From an archaeon (GTDB lineage Archaea > Thermoplasmatota > Thermoplasmata > Methanomassiliicoccales > Methanomethylophilaceae): DNA of 51,733 nucleotides. Below are positions 1 to 8,175 of the stretch, in pieces. The position numbers were made by a program, and so were the translations under genes. The stretch is taken from assembly GCA_024399275.1 (NCBI GenBank), contig JAKSHS010000005.1, forward strand, positions 1 through 51,733, written 5' to 3'. Under the pieces are notes generated by a model. It was not told the DNA's origin. It was given only the letters and a program-made list of their open reading frames with translations, and searched no databases. How positions within the stretch are numbered: the first letter of the stretch is position 1; the number at the start of each line of letters is the position of its first letter.

Positions 1-303
1 TTCAAACTTCTGTTCTGAGTGCTTTATTAGTGTACCATACTCTCCTGTCGAGTTAATCATAGAGGCAGTTATCCAACCTGGGCCAGAAACATGATAATCG
101 ACGTTTTGCGAAAATACGGGTATACATACGTTCCTCGCTATAGTCCCAAGTTCAACTACAGGGGGACATACGATAATAGATACATCATTTTCATTCGAAA
201 CACTTTCGCAAATCTTCGCAAATTTAAGAGCTCCCTCGCCATCTACTTCCCTGTAACTCTTAAAATTAACAAACATTGCAGGCGTTCTTAGCTTCTTATT
301 CAA
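1..303 (-). CDS. tpiA: Triosephosphate isomerase, partial (C-terminus beyond window edge)
   Basis: Interconverts dihydroxyacetone phosphate and glyceraldehyde 3-phosphate in the cytoplasm (glycolysis/gluconeogenesis). Reading leftward, the frame stays open to the window edge. It shows the archaeal TIM features: an N-terminal FVNFKSYRE strand with the substrate-binding N and K, a CPP segment, a FSQNVD segment and the GTLIKHSE block holding the catalytic histidine. There is no upstream ATG next to the conserved N-terminus. A TTG at 303-301 has a GAGGT Shine-Dalgarno nine bases upstream and overlaps the fbp stop codon, so I choose it; the ATG at 276 is the alternative and has no ribosome site. 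It follows fbp directly, so the two gluconeogenic genes are probably one translationally coupled transcript. Roughly 100 codons are visible of an expected ~220. The family call is firm; the start is less so. Confidence 0.85.
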   Translation of the reverse strand, partial: MNKKLRTPAMFVNFKSYREVDGEGALKFAKICESVSNENDVSIIVCPPVVELGTIARNVCIPVFSQNVDYHVSGPGWITASMINSTGEYGTLIKHSEQKFE

Positions 304-1435
304 GATTCTCAAACCTCTTAGTAAGATTTCTGAGGACCCCCGGTTTTGATGTATATTCCATTTCCTCTGGTCCTAAGATAGCGGGCATGAACGGTCCATG
401 TGTTCTAATAAACTTACTTACCTTGATAGCATTTTGCCTAGCATAGTCCCACTCTGAACCGGCAAAATAATCAATCGGAATGTGAACTCCAACTTCTGCG
501 TTTGTGGGTTCGAGACCTTGGAAATGGCCGTTTACAAGTTGAAACCCAAGACAACATATTCTTGGAGGCCCATCAAAGTATGTAGGTGTCGAAAACTCAG
601 GGGAACATGGATATAATGCACCGTAGTGGGAACCCCTCATCCATCCTGAAACAAGCATTGTACTCATAAAGGGTTGAAGATATTCGCCAACTGACGGCAT
701 TCCATTTTGAGCTCTTACTACACAAACAGGATCATCCTTTCCGATATACTTTCCAGCCATAAGATTAAGTTTATCTGTAGAAACAACTGCTACTGGACCT
801 AAGCCAGAACGACTAAAAATTTTCTTAATCGCATACCGCGACGTATCGCCAAGAATGCTCAGAATGTCAAGTGTCTCCTCTGGTGAGGACATAACGACTT
901 TTTTATTGTTAATAACATCATGTATTTCAACGTCAAATCCCTTTTTAGCTTTTGTATCGATAACGAGCCCTGTTGTAGTAAATGGATCAAAAAATACTCT
1001 ACTAAGTGGAAGAGAATATGCTGACGGCTCTGTTTTATCAGCCATAAAAAACATCACAGGCTCGGATTCCCTCTCTGTAAAAGTCATTTCTGCAGACCCA
1101 GGACCTGCCCCCTTTACATTTCCTGAAAATGCATCTGCCAAGAGATCTTGCCCAGCCCCATATAAATGCATTTTTTTGGCTAGATATGTTGCCTCGTGAA
1201 ATGCACTCCAGGCCAATTCGTGAATATTTCGGTTATTTTCTCCGCTGTGATGAATCATGAACAAATTGATATCGTCACCAACGTGTGTCACGTAATAATC
1301 TGTTAAAAGGCCGTCTTTTGTTGCATCTTTAAGAATTAGATTACATTTCTCTAGCATGGATGGATGGGGCCTTGTGTGCCCACATACTGAACCAACATCT
1401 GCTTTAATTATAGAAATTGTGACATTTTCCGTCAT
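296..1435 (-). CDS. fbp: Fructose-1,6-bisphosphate aldolase/phosphatase (FBPase class V)
   Basis: Bifunctional archaeal gluconeogenic enzyme that condenses triose phosphates to fructose 1,6-bisphosphate and dephosphorylates it to fructose 6-phosphate. At 379 aa it has the family's usual length. It opens with the diagnostic TISIIKADVGS strand followed by a GH..PHP metal-binding block; GDD, GAGQDLLADAF and the PVxFFxADKTEPSA block that supplies catalytic Mg/Lys residues follow in order, then FDGPP near the C-terminus. The open frame extends ten codons further upstream. I choose the ATG at 1435 because GGTGA lies about seven bases before it and the conserved N-terminus starts there. It is the first gene of an fbp-tpiA unit, with a TATA-like box about 40-50 nt upstream. 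Confidence 0.95.
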   Translation of the reverse strand: MTENVTISIIKADVGSVCGHTRPHPSMLEKCNLILKDATKDGLLTDYYVTHVGDDINLFMIHHSGENNRNIHELAWSAFHEATYLAKKMHLYGAGQDLLADAFSGNVKGAGPGSAEMTFTERESEPVMFFMADKTEPSAYSLPLSRVFFDPFTTTGLVIDTKAKKGFDVEIHDVINNKKVVMSSPEETLDILSILGDTSRYAIKKIFSRSGLGPVAVVSTDKLNLMAGKYIGKDDPVCVVRAQNGMPSVGEYLQPFMSTMLVSGWMRGSHYGALYPCSPEFSTPTYFDGPPRICCLGFQLVNGHFQGLEPTNAEVGVHIPIDYFAGSEWDYARQNAIKVSKFIRTHGPFMPAILGPEEMEYTSKPGVLRNLTKRFENLE

Positions 1436-1473
1436 ATGAATCACCGAACACAATGATTCGCTCACTACAGAAT

Positions 1474-1486
1474 CATATAATATTTT
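1474..1486 (-). promoter_or_regulatory. TATA-like promoter element for fbp-tpiA
   Basis: Read on the minus strand, an AT-only run (ATATTATATGA type) lies 39-51 nt before the fbp ATG. This places a transcription start about 15-25 nt before the start codon and leaves room for the GGTGA ribosome site. Inferred from position and composition only. Confidence 0.45.
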
Positions 1487-1670
1487 TTCTTAACTTTATT
1501 TGTTCTCGTGAAATGGATCGAGTGGAAATCTAACAGTGTGAAGTTAAGCATATTTTACTAAATTCAAAATTATGCTATTCATTTCGATAGCTTCTGAACA
1601 ATAAAATTTTAGCGATTTCATATGTCACATAGATACTTTATTGCTCATATTTTTCGAATATTCGGATAAC

Positions 1671-1679
1671 GTTAATAAC
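1671..1679 (+). promoter_or_regulatory. TATA-like box for aspS (leaderless arrangement)
   Basis: GTTAATAAC lies about 30 nt before the aspS ATG, and no Shine-Dalgarno sequence is present between them. This is the spacing expected when transcription starts at or just before the start codon. Inferred. Confidence 0.4.
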
Positions 1680-1707
1680 TTGTTTTACATCCACGGATCG
1701 CGTTTGT

Positions 1708-3015
1708 ATGATTGGTCTAATTAGAGATTCCAGCACCATTAAAGTTGATGATAAGATTGTTACTGTGAAAGGATGGATTCAGGACATAAAGAATCTCGGA
1801 GGAATATCTTTTATAACGCTAAGAGACAAATGTGGAACGATACAAATCACGCTTCCGAAGAAAAAGGTTGAAGAAAATATTTTCAGAAACCTCGTAACTC
1901 TTACAAGGGAATCAACTGTAATTATAACAGGGGAAACCAAAAAAAGTGATCAAACGGCTCTTGGATTAGAAATTGTGCCTATAGATGTAAAAGTTTGTTC
2001 TAGAGCAGATACGCCCCTGCCTATGGGGATCGTGGATAAGGTTAATGTTGAAATGGACACACGATTGAATAACCGATTCATAGACATTAGAAGACCTGAT
2101 GTCAGATCTATTTTCGAATTGAGAAGCATAATGATGAAATCAATCGTGGACGTAATGACTAGAAACGGTTTTGTACAGGTCCATACACCCAAAATTGTCG
2201 GTTCCGGAGCAGAAGGTGGGGCAACACTTTTTAAAATTGATTATTTTGGAAGATCTGCGTATTTGGCGCAGAGTCCTCAGCTTTATAAGCAGATGTTAAT
2301 GTCTACAGGACTTGATCGCGTTTTTGAAATTAGCCCTGCATTTCGTGCAGAAAAGTCAAATACTAATCGTCATGTTACCGAGTTTATATCCTTTGATGGA
2401 GAGCTTGCCTGGATTGATAGTCAGAAAGATGTTATGAGTGTCATCGAAATTGTTATTGATCATGTTCTCAAAGAAGTTAGTGAAAAGGGAAAAAAACAAC
2501 TAGAGATTCTTGGAAAGAAAATTAAGATACAATCGCCTCCATACCCAGTTCTGACTTACAGCGAGTGTATAGAAATTATCAACAATTTGGGAGTTAATCT
2601 TAAAGATGGGGATGACTTTGGCACAAAAGAGGAAAAAATTATTGGAGATTATATGGCATCTAAAGGAAAGGACTTGTATTTCATTACCGAGTACCCCTCC
2701 GCGTCAAAACCATTTTATATTATGAACAAAGACGATACGTCGTATTCCTATTCGTTCGACCTTGACTTTAAAGGTCAGGAAATTTCTTCAGGCGGACAGA
2801 GGGAGCACAGATTTGATAGACTTGTTTCGAGAATGAAAGAGTCAGAACTCGATCCCAATGATTTTGTCTTCTATACAAACGCATTCAAGTATGGAATGCC
2901 GCCGCATGGCGGATGGGGAATTGGAATTGATAGGCTTCTCACAAAAATGTTAGATCTGCAAAATGTGAGAGATGGAATTCTCTTTCCAAGAGATGTTTCA
3001 AGACTTTCTCCCTGA
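1708..3015 (+). CDS. aspS: Aspartyl-tRNA synthetase, archaeal type
   Basis: Charges tRNA with aspartate; archaeal versions are often non-discriminating and also load tRNA-Asn. At 435 aa it matches the compact archaeal/eukaryal family. An N-terminal OB-fold anticodon domain (about 1-105) is followed by the class II catalytic core: motif 1 near residue 130, the AQSPQLYKQ substrate loop, motif 2 (FRAEKSNTNRH), the ISSGGQREHR aspartate loop and motif 3 (GGWGIGIDRL). The family-typical ending LFPRDVSRLSP is intact. In the OB fold, the position that is Trp in discriminating and His in non-discriminating enzymes appears to be Gln (GWIQD), so specificity cannot be read from it. The gene is a single transcription unit converging on the Sel1 gene, with six bases between stop codons. 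Confidence 0.96.
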   Translation: MIGLIRDSSTIKVDDKIVTVKGWIQDIKNLGGISFITLRDKCGTIQITLPKKKVEENIFRNLVTLTRESTVIITGETKKSDQTALGLEIVPIDVKVCSRADTPLPMGIVDKVNVEMDTRLNNRFIDIRRPDVRSIFELRSIMMKSIVDVMTRNGFVQVHTPKIVGSGAEGGATLFKIDYFGRSAYLAQSPQLYKQMLMSTGLDRVFEISPAFRAEKSNTNRHVTEFISFDGELAWIDSQKDVMSVIEIVIDHVLKEVSEKGKKQLEILGKKIKIQSPPYPVLTYSECIEIINNLGVNLKDGDDFGTKEEKIIGDYMASKGKDLYFITEYPSASKPFYIMNKDDTSYSYSFDLDFKGQEISSGGQREHRFDRLVSRMKESELDPNDFVFYTNAFKYGMPPHGGWGIGIDRLLTKMLDLQNVRDGILFPRDVSRLSP

Positions 3016-3020
3016 ATGCT

Positions 3021-3554
3021 TCATTCATCTTCATCATAAACTTGAGAAACATCCTCGCCGCAGTAAGGGCATTTACGCATTATCACGTTTCTGTTTATAT
3101 TTGAAAAATAGAAATTACACCCATCATCGTCTTCGAAAGGAACGATTTTACCCATCCTAATGTGTTCTCTAAGTCTACTGCAGCAAAGTGTTATCTTAAA
3201 ACTGTTAGAAATCGTAAGGCGACCAGTTATTGGCATTTCCGTTATGAGTTCTTCAACCACATGTTCGATAGCCTTTCTTGCACCTGGAAGTTTCATACTG
3301 TATGCATGTCTATAAAGGGCATATGCGGTCCAAAGATCTTTTTTAATTCCCCATCCATTTTCGTACATTTTTCCAAGATTTAACTGAGCTTCGCCATTAT
3401 TTTTAATTGCGGCATCTTGGAGATAAATGAATGCTTGTACATGATCTATTGCGACACCATATCCATAAAGATAGGTCATTCCAAGTTGGGCAACGGCGTC
3501 TGGGGCCCCACTCTCTGCTTTTCGTTTTATTTCATTAATGTCTCTGTAAATCAT
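3021..3554 (-). CDS. Sel1-repeat protein with C-terminal CPYC zinc-ribbon-like motif
   Basis: A 177-aa protein of unknown role. Residues ~15-90 form two to three Sel1-like repeats (a TPR-related helical-hairpin repeat used as a protein-binding scaffold), recognisable from the A..LG..Y..G.GV..D...A and NLGKMYENGWGIKKD patterns. The second half has no repeats but ends with a CPYCGED pair and has a CC pair about 50 residues earlier, suggesting a metal site. The start has GAGGT six bases before it. The gene overlaps the end of the upstream YgiQ gene by 20 nt, so it is translated from the same mRNA and may act with that radical SAM protein; this link is inferred from position only. No signal peptide or membrane segment is seen. 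Confidence 0.8.
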   Translation of the reverse strand: MIYRDINEIKRKAESGAPDAVAQLGMTYLYGYGVAIDHVQAFIYLQDAAIKNNGEAQLNLGKMYENGWGIKKDLWTAYALYRHAYSMKLPGARKAIEHVVEELITEMPITGRLTISNSFKITLCCSRLREHIRMGKIVPFEDDDGCNFYFSNINRNVIMRKCPYCGEDVSQVYDEDE

Positions 3555-5250
3555 TTCTTGACCTCACTTTCGAATTAAGAATTACATCTTTCTGTTTCTG
3601 TCGCGCTTGTTTCAAGTACTCAACTTTTACATTGTTTGTATTTTCCAAGTTCCTATGCGTATAATACATTGTCGTAGATATCGTAGAAGGAGTAGGAGTA
3701 AATATCTGAATCTGCTCCGGGCTGATTTTGAGGTAATTTCTGCAAAATTGGGATAGTTCTCTCATATGATATTCATGACATCCTGGATGTGCTGCAATAA
3801 GATAATATGTAAGATATTGATCCCTATTTAATTCATTGTTAATGGCGTCAAACATTGATTTAAAAGATAAAAGAACGTCAACTCCTGGTTTTCCCATCAA
3901 ATTAAGAACACTCTTAGATATATGCTCAGGAGCAATTTTCAGCTGTCCAGATGTATGATATTTACAGACATTATATAGAAAATCTCTTCCATAAGATTTA
4001 TCAGCAACTATCAGGTCATGCCTTAGACCTGATGCAATTAGAACTTTCTTTATATTCGGCATATGTCTCACTCTGTTCAGAAGGCCCATATACTTGGAAT
4101 GATCGACAGGCAGATCTTTGCAAGGGTTTGGATATAGACATCTCTTATTCTCACAGGGCCCATGTGCTAGTTTTTTTGCACATTCAAATCCATATGTATT
4201 TGCAGTGGGCCCGCCTATATCATTAATAATACCGTTGAACCTCTCTCTGGATGCAATCTTTTTTACTTCTCTTACTATAGAATCTTCACTTCTGCTTACA
4301 ACTGTGCGCCCCTGCATTAACGAAATAGCACAAAAATTACACTCACCGTAACATCCTCTAGTCGCAGTAATAGAATTTTTAATAGTTTCCATAGATTTGA
4401 CCAAGCCCTGCTTTAAATAATACGGATGAACAGCATCCTCAAAGTCCATTTCGTAGATACGATCTAACATCTCAGTTCTAATGATTTCGGCCGGTCGATT
4501 ATGAATAAGGTACTTATCTCCATGTTTTTGAACTAGTCCTTTAGACATTGTTGAGCTGTTATTTTTATAAAATATCCTGAATGCTTTAATGAAGGAATCT
4601 TTTGATCTAACACAATCTTCGTAACTTGGAATTTCAATATATTCATTAGGCTTATTTGAATCGATGTAGCATATTCCTTTAATTAAGCGCCAGTCCTTTC
4701 CATCCTTCATGTATTGTGCAAGAAGCAAATTGCTGATTTCTGCCATACCATAAGTAATAATGTCTGCCTTTGCGTCAAAAAGTATCGATCTTCTAAGAGA
4801 GTTAGACCAGAAGTCAAAATGTACAATACGTCTTAAGCTTGCTTCTATACCGCCAAGAACGATAGGTTTTCTTTTACAAAATTTCTTGATAAGGTTTGTA
4901 TACACAATGCAAGCTCTGTCAGGTCTTTTGTTATTTAGACCTCCGGGAGTAAAATCATCATCTTTTCGAAATTTTAGTGTAGGAGTATAGTTCGCAACCA
5001 TGGAGTCTACACAACCTGAAGATACACTCCAAAATAATTCCGGTTCTCCTAATCTTCCAATATCATTATTAGAGCTAAGGTCAGGTTGACATATAATGCC
5101 AACCCTAAATCCATTTTCTATAAGCCAATGTCCTATAATTGCTGATCCATTAAACGATGAGTCAATGTATGTATCGCCAGATACCAATATTATGTCAAGT
5201 TTTTTCCAACCTTTTTTTGCTATTTCTTCCAAAGTGGTTGGTATAAACAT
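3535..5250 (-). CDS. YgiQ-family (UPF0313) radical SAM protein
   Basis: A 571-aa radical SAM enzyme of the YgiQ/UPF0313 family, whose reaction is not established. It begins with the family's FIPTT start and an N-terminal B12-binding-like domain (LDIILVSGDTYID, HWLIENGFRVGIICQP). The characteristic GGIEASLRR segment follows. The radical SAM core carries the cluster motif CYGECNFC (CX3CX2C) around residue 300. The later IAPEHISKSVLNLMGKPG and FTPTPST blocks are also family hallmarks. Length is slightly below the bacterial ~600-700 aa because the long C-terminal tail is short. GAGGT lies four to five bases before the ATG. It heads a two-gene unit with the Sel1-repeat gene. Confidence 0.92.
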   Translation of the reverse strand: MFIPTTLEEIAKKGWKKLDIILVSGDTYIDSSFNGSAIIGHWLIENGFRVGIICQPDLSSNNDIGRLGEPELFWSVSSGCVDSMVANYTPTLKFRKDDDFTPGGLNNKRPDRACIVYTNLIKKFCKRKPIVLGGIEASLRRIVHFDFWSNSLRRSILFDAKADIITYGMAEISNLLLAQYMKDGKDWRLIKGICYIDSNKPNEYIEIPSYEDCVRSKDSFIKAFRIFYKNNSSTMSKGLVQKHGDKYLIHNRPAEIIRTEMLDRIYEMDFEDAVHPYYLKQGLVKSMETIKNSITATRGCYGECNFCAISLMQGRTVVSRSEDSIVREVKKIASRERFNGIINDIGGPTANTYGFECAKKLAHGPCENKRCLYPNPCKDLPVDHSKYMGLLNRVRHMPNIKKVLIASGLRHDLIVADKSYGRDFLYNVCKYHTSGQLKIAPEHISKSVLNLMGKPGVDVLLSFKSMFDAINNELNRDQYLTYYLIAAHPGCHEYHMRELSQFCRNYLKISPEQIQIFTPTPSTISTTMYYTHRNLENTNNVKVEYLKQARQKQKDVILNSKVRSRNDLQRH

Positions 5251-5390
5251 ATTGACCTCATAGTTTTCCTAATATGATTTAGTTATTGTATTGTTTAAGA
5301 GGATAGAAATATTATGTCTCCTCTGTGCCATAGAATCTGCCTCTATTCTAAAATTGTTTAAGTTATAGCTACTCGATATTCTAGCAATGG

Positions 5391-6251
5391 TTATGCCCTT
5401 GGTGTATAACAATTCTTGATATTTTTTACAAGCGTTTGAAGGCCTTCTTCGAAGTTTATTCCAAATCTTGTATCGGTTCTAGCATCATAAGTCCTCTTGA
5501 TGCTTTCTGCGGTGTAATTTACTGCAACCCTATTAGCATCTGAAAGGGATAGGCCACTGAGAATAGAAGCTACCATAGTAGATCCAAAAATATCTCCTGC
5601 CCCATAGTAGCTACCAGGTATTTTATTGCATAAATATGTTGATTTTTCATCGATGCTAACATCATATACCGATGAACCAATTCTTTTGTTATCGAAATAT
5701 ACTCCTGTTAAGACAATTTTCTTTGGTCCAATATTAGTAAGTTTGTTCATTATAGTGTCTATAAACTCAACTGTATAGGGCCCACTGACATACTTTTCTC
5801 CGAGTAACATTATTGCTTCGGTCATATTCGGTATAATTATGTCCGCTTTTGCGCAAAGTTTTTTTATCTGTTTAGGGAACTCTCTATTAAATGTAGGATA
5901 TAATTTTCCATTACTAGCCATGCACGGATCAATGACGACAACTGTATTCTCTCCAAATTTATCGATTATGTCGCATATTATGTCAATTTGTAAGAACGAA
6001 CCTAGAAATCCCACGTATATTAAATCAAATTTAAGGTTTAAAGTTACCCAATGATTCACTATCTGTTCCATATCTTTTGTAAGACTATGATATCTGTAAT
6101 TTTGGAATCCGCCAGTATGAGTCGACAGTACAGCAGTTGGGATAACAGTACATTCAAGTCCAACGGATGAAATAATGGGCAAAGCAACAGTTAATGAACA
6201 TTTTCCTAAACATGAAATGTCATGAATTGCTAAGACACGCTTCTGAACCAC
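5391..6251 (-). CDS. Pyridoxal/pyridoxamine kinase-like PfkB-superfamily kinase
   Basis: Probable vitamin B6 kinase that phosphorylates pyridoxal or pyridoxamine for PLP salvage. The body matches the pyridoxamine kinase branch of the ribokinase superfamily: the N-terminal HDISCLGKCSLTVALPI strand-helix, an AVLSTHTGG loop that contacts the ring, DLIYVGFLGS, a PDP-like VVIDPCMASNG block, an IIPNMTEA segment, and the C-terminal GAGDIFGS anion-hole motif with the catalytic Asp. No ATG precedes the conserved N-terminus. The frame extends to a TTG at 6317, but a GTG at 6251 gives the usual ~286 aa, with AAGGA close before it. The start is therefore uncertain. The gene stands alone with gaps on both sides. 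Thiamine-type hydroxymethylpyrimidine kinase is a less likely alternative. Confidence 0.82.
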   Translation of the reverse strand: MVQKRVLAIHDISCLGKCSLTVALPIISSVGLECTVIPTAVLSTHTGGFQNYRYHSLTKDMEQIVNHWVTLNLKFDLIYVGFLGSFLQIDIICDIIDKFGENTVVVIDPCMASNGKLYPTFNREFPKQIKKLCAKADIIIPNMTEAIMLLGEKYVSGPYTVEFIDTIMNKLTNIGPKKIVLTGVYFDNKRIGSSVYDVSIDEKSTYLCNKIPGSYYGAGDIFGSTMVASILSGLSLSDANRVAVNYTAESIKRTYDARTDTRFGINFEEGLQTLVKNIKNCYTPRA

Positions 6252-6719
6252 TGTCCTTTCATACAGACCCAAATATAAATAATTACAACGGCTCAAAAAT
6301 GTTAAAAGTATCTTCAATAACGCAAAGTTTGTAGAGTGTCTGACCTATAAAAATAATGTCGTAAGCTGTACCTTTACAAGTGCCTTGTGTATCTTTAATA
6401 CTTTCGTGAAGACGATCCATTTGAGATTTAGCCTGCTAATAGATAAATATACAAACTTTGAGATACAAGGTATGGGCCCACTTCTATTATCGTGTACGAT
6501 AGAGAAAAGCAAGTCTACAAACCAAATTGAATGTCGTTATATCACCAGGCATAATTTACGGCTATTCAATAGCTGTAGCGGACGTAAAAAATCATCTAGT
6601 CCTATCAAAAAGTTCTGCACGCCGTTGTACGGGAGAAGATAATACGTTTTTACTTTCTGTATATACCACTTTGAGGATATGAAGGCTGAATAATAAAACA
6701 CAAATCCATAATTTCAGAG
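6252..6719. other. Gene-poor interval
   Basis: This stretch lies upstream of the pyridoxal kinase-like gene. A plus-strand open frame of 85 codons (6385-6642) has no ribosome site and no recognisable motif, so I do not call it a gene. No tRNA, repeat or strong hairpin was seen. It may hold the kinase promoter. Confidence 0.4.
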
Positions 6720-7004
6720 CTAACGATGTCTTGATTCAATTTCTTTCTTGAGAGCCTGTTTGGTTGTTGTAATGTATTTCCTTATATCGGAGTCACACAT
6801 TCCTCTCAATATTGTCATGGCCAAGTGTTTGTTGCTTGAATAGTTACTAGACAAATACATGATTGCAATTTCTCTGTCAAAATTTTCTTCTATCATTTCC
6901 AGTTCCAGCAGTAGCTGTCTTATTCTTTCCTCGATCATGCTCGGTAGAAGTAGATGTATATCTGCAACGAAGTTCTTAATATCGCTTTTAGAATAATTTT
7001 CCAT
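6720..7004 (-). CDS. Small hypothetical protein, helical, 94 aa
   Basis: I do not recognise this protein. It is 94 aa, charged, predicted largely helical (a Leu/Glu/Ile-rich segment around 15-45), with no Cys cluster, signal peptide or membrane span. An AGGCG element lies about five bases before the ATG, and the codon choice resembles neighbouring genes, which supports it as real. It ends in TAG, with TGA two codons later. It stands alone between two gene-poor stretches, so it could also be a remnant of a larger lost locus. Confidence 0.5.
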   Translation of the reverse strand: MENYSKSDIKNFVADIHLLLPSMIEERIRQLLLELEMIEENFDREIAIMYLSSNYSSNKHLAMTILRGMCDSDIRKYITTTKQALKKEIESRHR

Positions 7005-7374
7005 ATTGACGCCTATGTACTGATTGATAAATAAAGTCTACACGTATACTGTTATCGGGCAAGAATATTTGCCATTGATTGTTGCTTAGCATTTTTTGAT
7101 ACAGTACTTAAATCCAATTTTACAAAAGATGACTTGAGTGCATAGAAGAACGTAATGTTCCCTATTAAAACAATATAACAAAATGTGCACATTGATAGTA
7201 AAAAGAGTAGTTGGAACATCTAAACGTCCACTCTATAATGCATAAGTACTACGCCATTAAATTCTGCTAAGTTTCAAATTCTTGAAATATTCTGCAATAA
7301 AAATTGAGTTGAATATATTGGAATTGATTGAGAAACGATTTAAAACTACATAGCAGAGTCGATAGGAGCATTAA

Positions 7375-7575
7375 TTTTTCTCCGCTTTAGTTGACGATAA
7401 CTCTTACATTTTATGTAGACATACCCGAGTAGATGTAGAAATAGAAGAAAAACGCTGCGATGTGCGCTTCACAATCATTGGAGAATCCCCTAATAATTTA
7501 AAGAAAACTAAACAATATCGCATGTCATGTACTGAAGAGATAAAGGTACAATGCGGCGTTGGCAAAGCAGTTTAG
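7375..7575 (+). pseudogene. Coding-like remnant lacking a start codon
   Basis: From a stop at 7372-7374 to a TAG at 7573-7575 there are 66 open codons that translate to a protein-like sequence, including VDVEIEEKRCDVRFTIIGES and a later EEIKVQCGVGKAV ending. There is no ATG, GTG or TTG before the middle of the stretch, and the sequence upstream is broken by stops. The C-terminal pattern faintly recalls OsmC-type proteins, but I cannot confirm that. Most likely the tail of a decayed gene. Confidence 0.35.
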
Positions 7576-7741
7576 TTAAATCCCTTCATTTGAGTGGTGG
7601 GTTTCTTTTATCTAACCAGGTGCATAGACATGCCGTGTAAAATTTAAAGTCATTATATATTACTACCATACGCGTTGATAGAGCAAAATCCTGAGACTTC
7701 AGCGGAATTACATTAGTGTTGAAAATCCATCGCAGTCAGTA

Positions 7742-7750
7742 TTTAATATA
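7742..7750 (+). promoter_or_regulatory. TATA box for tRNA-Ser
   Basis: TTTAATATA centred about 25 nt before the mature tRNA 5' end, the expected place for an archaeal TATA element driving a tRNA gene. Confidence 0.55.
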
Positions 7751-7770
7751 GGGATTATATCTCCGCGTGA

Positions 7771-7858
7771 GCGGAGATAGCTAAGCCCGGACTACGGCGC
7801 TAGACTTGAAATCTAGTGGTGTTTCACCTCGGGAGTTCGAATCTCCCTCTCCGCGCCA
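7771..7858 (+). tRNA. tRNA-Ser (anticodon UGA)
   Basis: Acceptor stem GCGGAGA pairs with TCTCCGC (7848-7854), then discriminator G and an encoded CCA (7856-7858). The anticodon stem CTAGA/TCTAG encloses loop CTTGAAA with anticodon TGA. A long variable arm forms GGTG-TTT-CACC, as required for a class II serine tRNA. The T arm is GGGAG-TTCGAAT-CTCCC. No intron is visible. It lies upstream of the rps13-rpoD cluster on the same strand but has its own TATA box. The five bases before it can fold back onto the acceptor strand. Confidence 0.95.
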
Positions 7859-8028
7859 TTCTGGTTTATGGATAGCTTGTTCGTTAGCAGCCACTTCTTG
7901 TAATGCCTGGATGTAAGACACACCATGTGTGATCGGACATACATTGCTCGCATATCGTTCTCCTAACGAAGCAATATAGCTGTATTTAGCTTGAAATCTT
8001 TCGTATAATGCCTTATTGCTGAAGATAA

Positions 8029-8038
8029 TATTTATAAT
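8029..8038 (+). promoter_or_regulatory. TATA-like box for the rps13 operon
   Basis: TATTTATAAT-type element about 140 nt before the rps13 start. It would produce a leader of ~115 nt that includes a GC-rich patch (8048-8105). A second candidate, ACTATAAATGG at 8106-8116, would give a leader of about 40 nt. The two cannot be separated by eye. Confidence 0.4.
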
Positions 8039-8175
8039 AGAGAAATGGATCGGCCCGACCGCCGTAAACTCTGGGGGCATCGTTCTGCGTGACCGCTGAG
8101 AGCACACTATAAATGGACGTTAGTGAGACAGTGCTTGGCAACTTCCCAGGCGGGAACATTTACGGAGGGGTAGTT

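Larger units (their letters stand above)
7005..7770. other. Long gene-poor interval upstream of tRNA-Ser
   Basis: About 765 bases without an intact gene. It contains one stretch with a clear coding look but no usable start codon (7375-7575, listed separately), another short open stretch near 7277-7353 in a different frame, and the tRNA-Ser promoter at its right end. It reads like decayed coding DNA rather than a regulatory region. No inverted-repeat pair or transposase motif was recognised. Confidence 0.5.

Noticed and set aside
855-1199. Plus-strand open frame of 114 codons
   Set aside because: Antisense to the core of fbp; a frame shadow.
6385-6642. Plus-strand open frame of 85 codons
   Set aside because: No ribosome site, no family motif, odd composition; noncoding is more likely.
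7781-8107. Minus-strand open frame of 108 codons
   Set aside because: Its last ~26 codons are the antisense of tRNA-Ser, a well-known source of false ORFs. The rest is reported only as a possible remnant.
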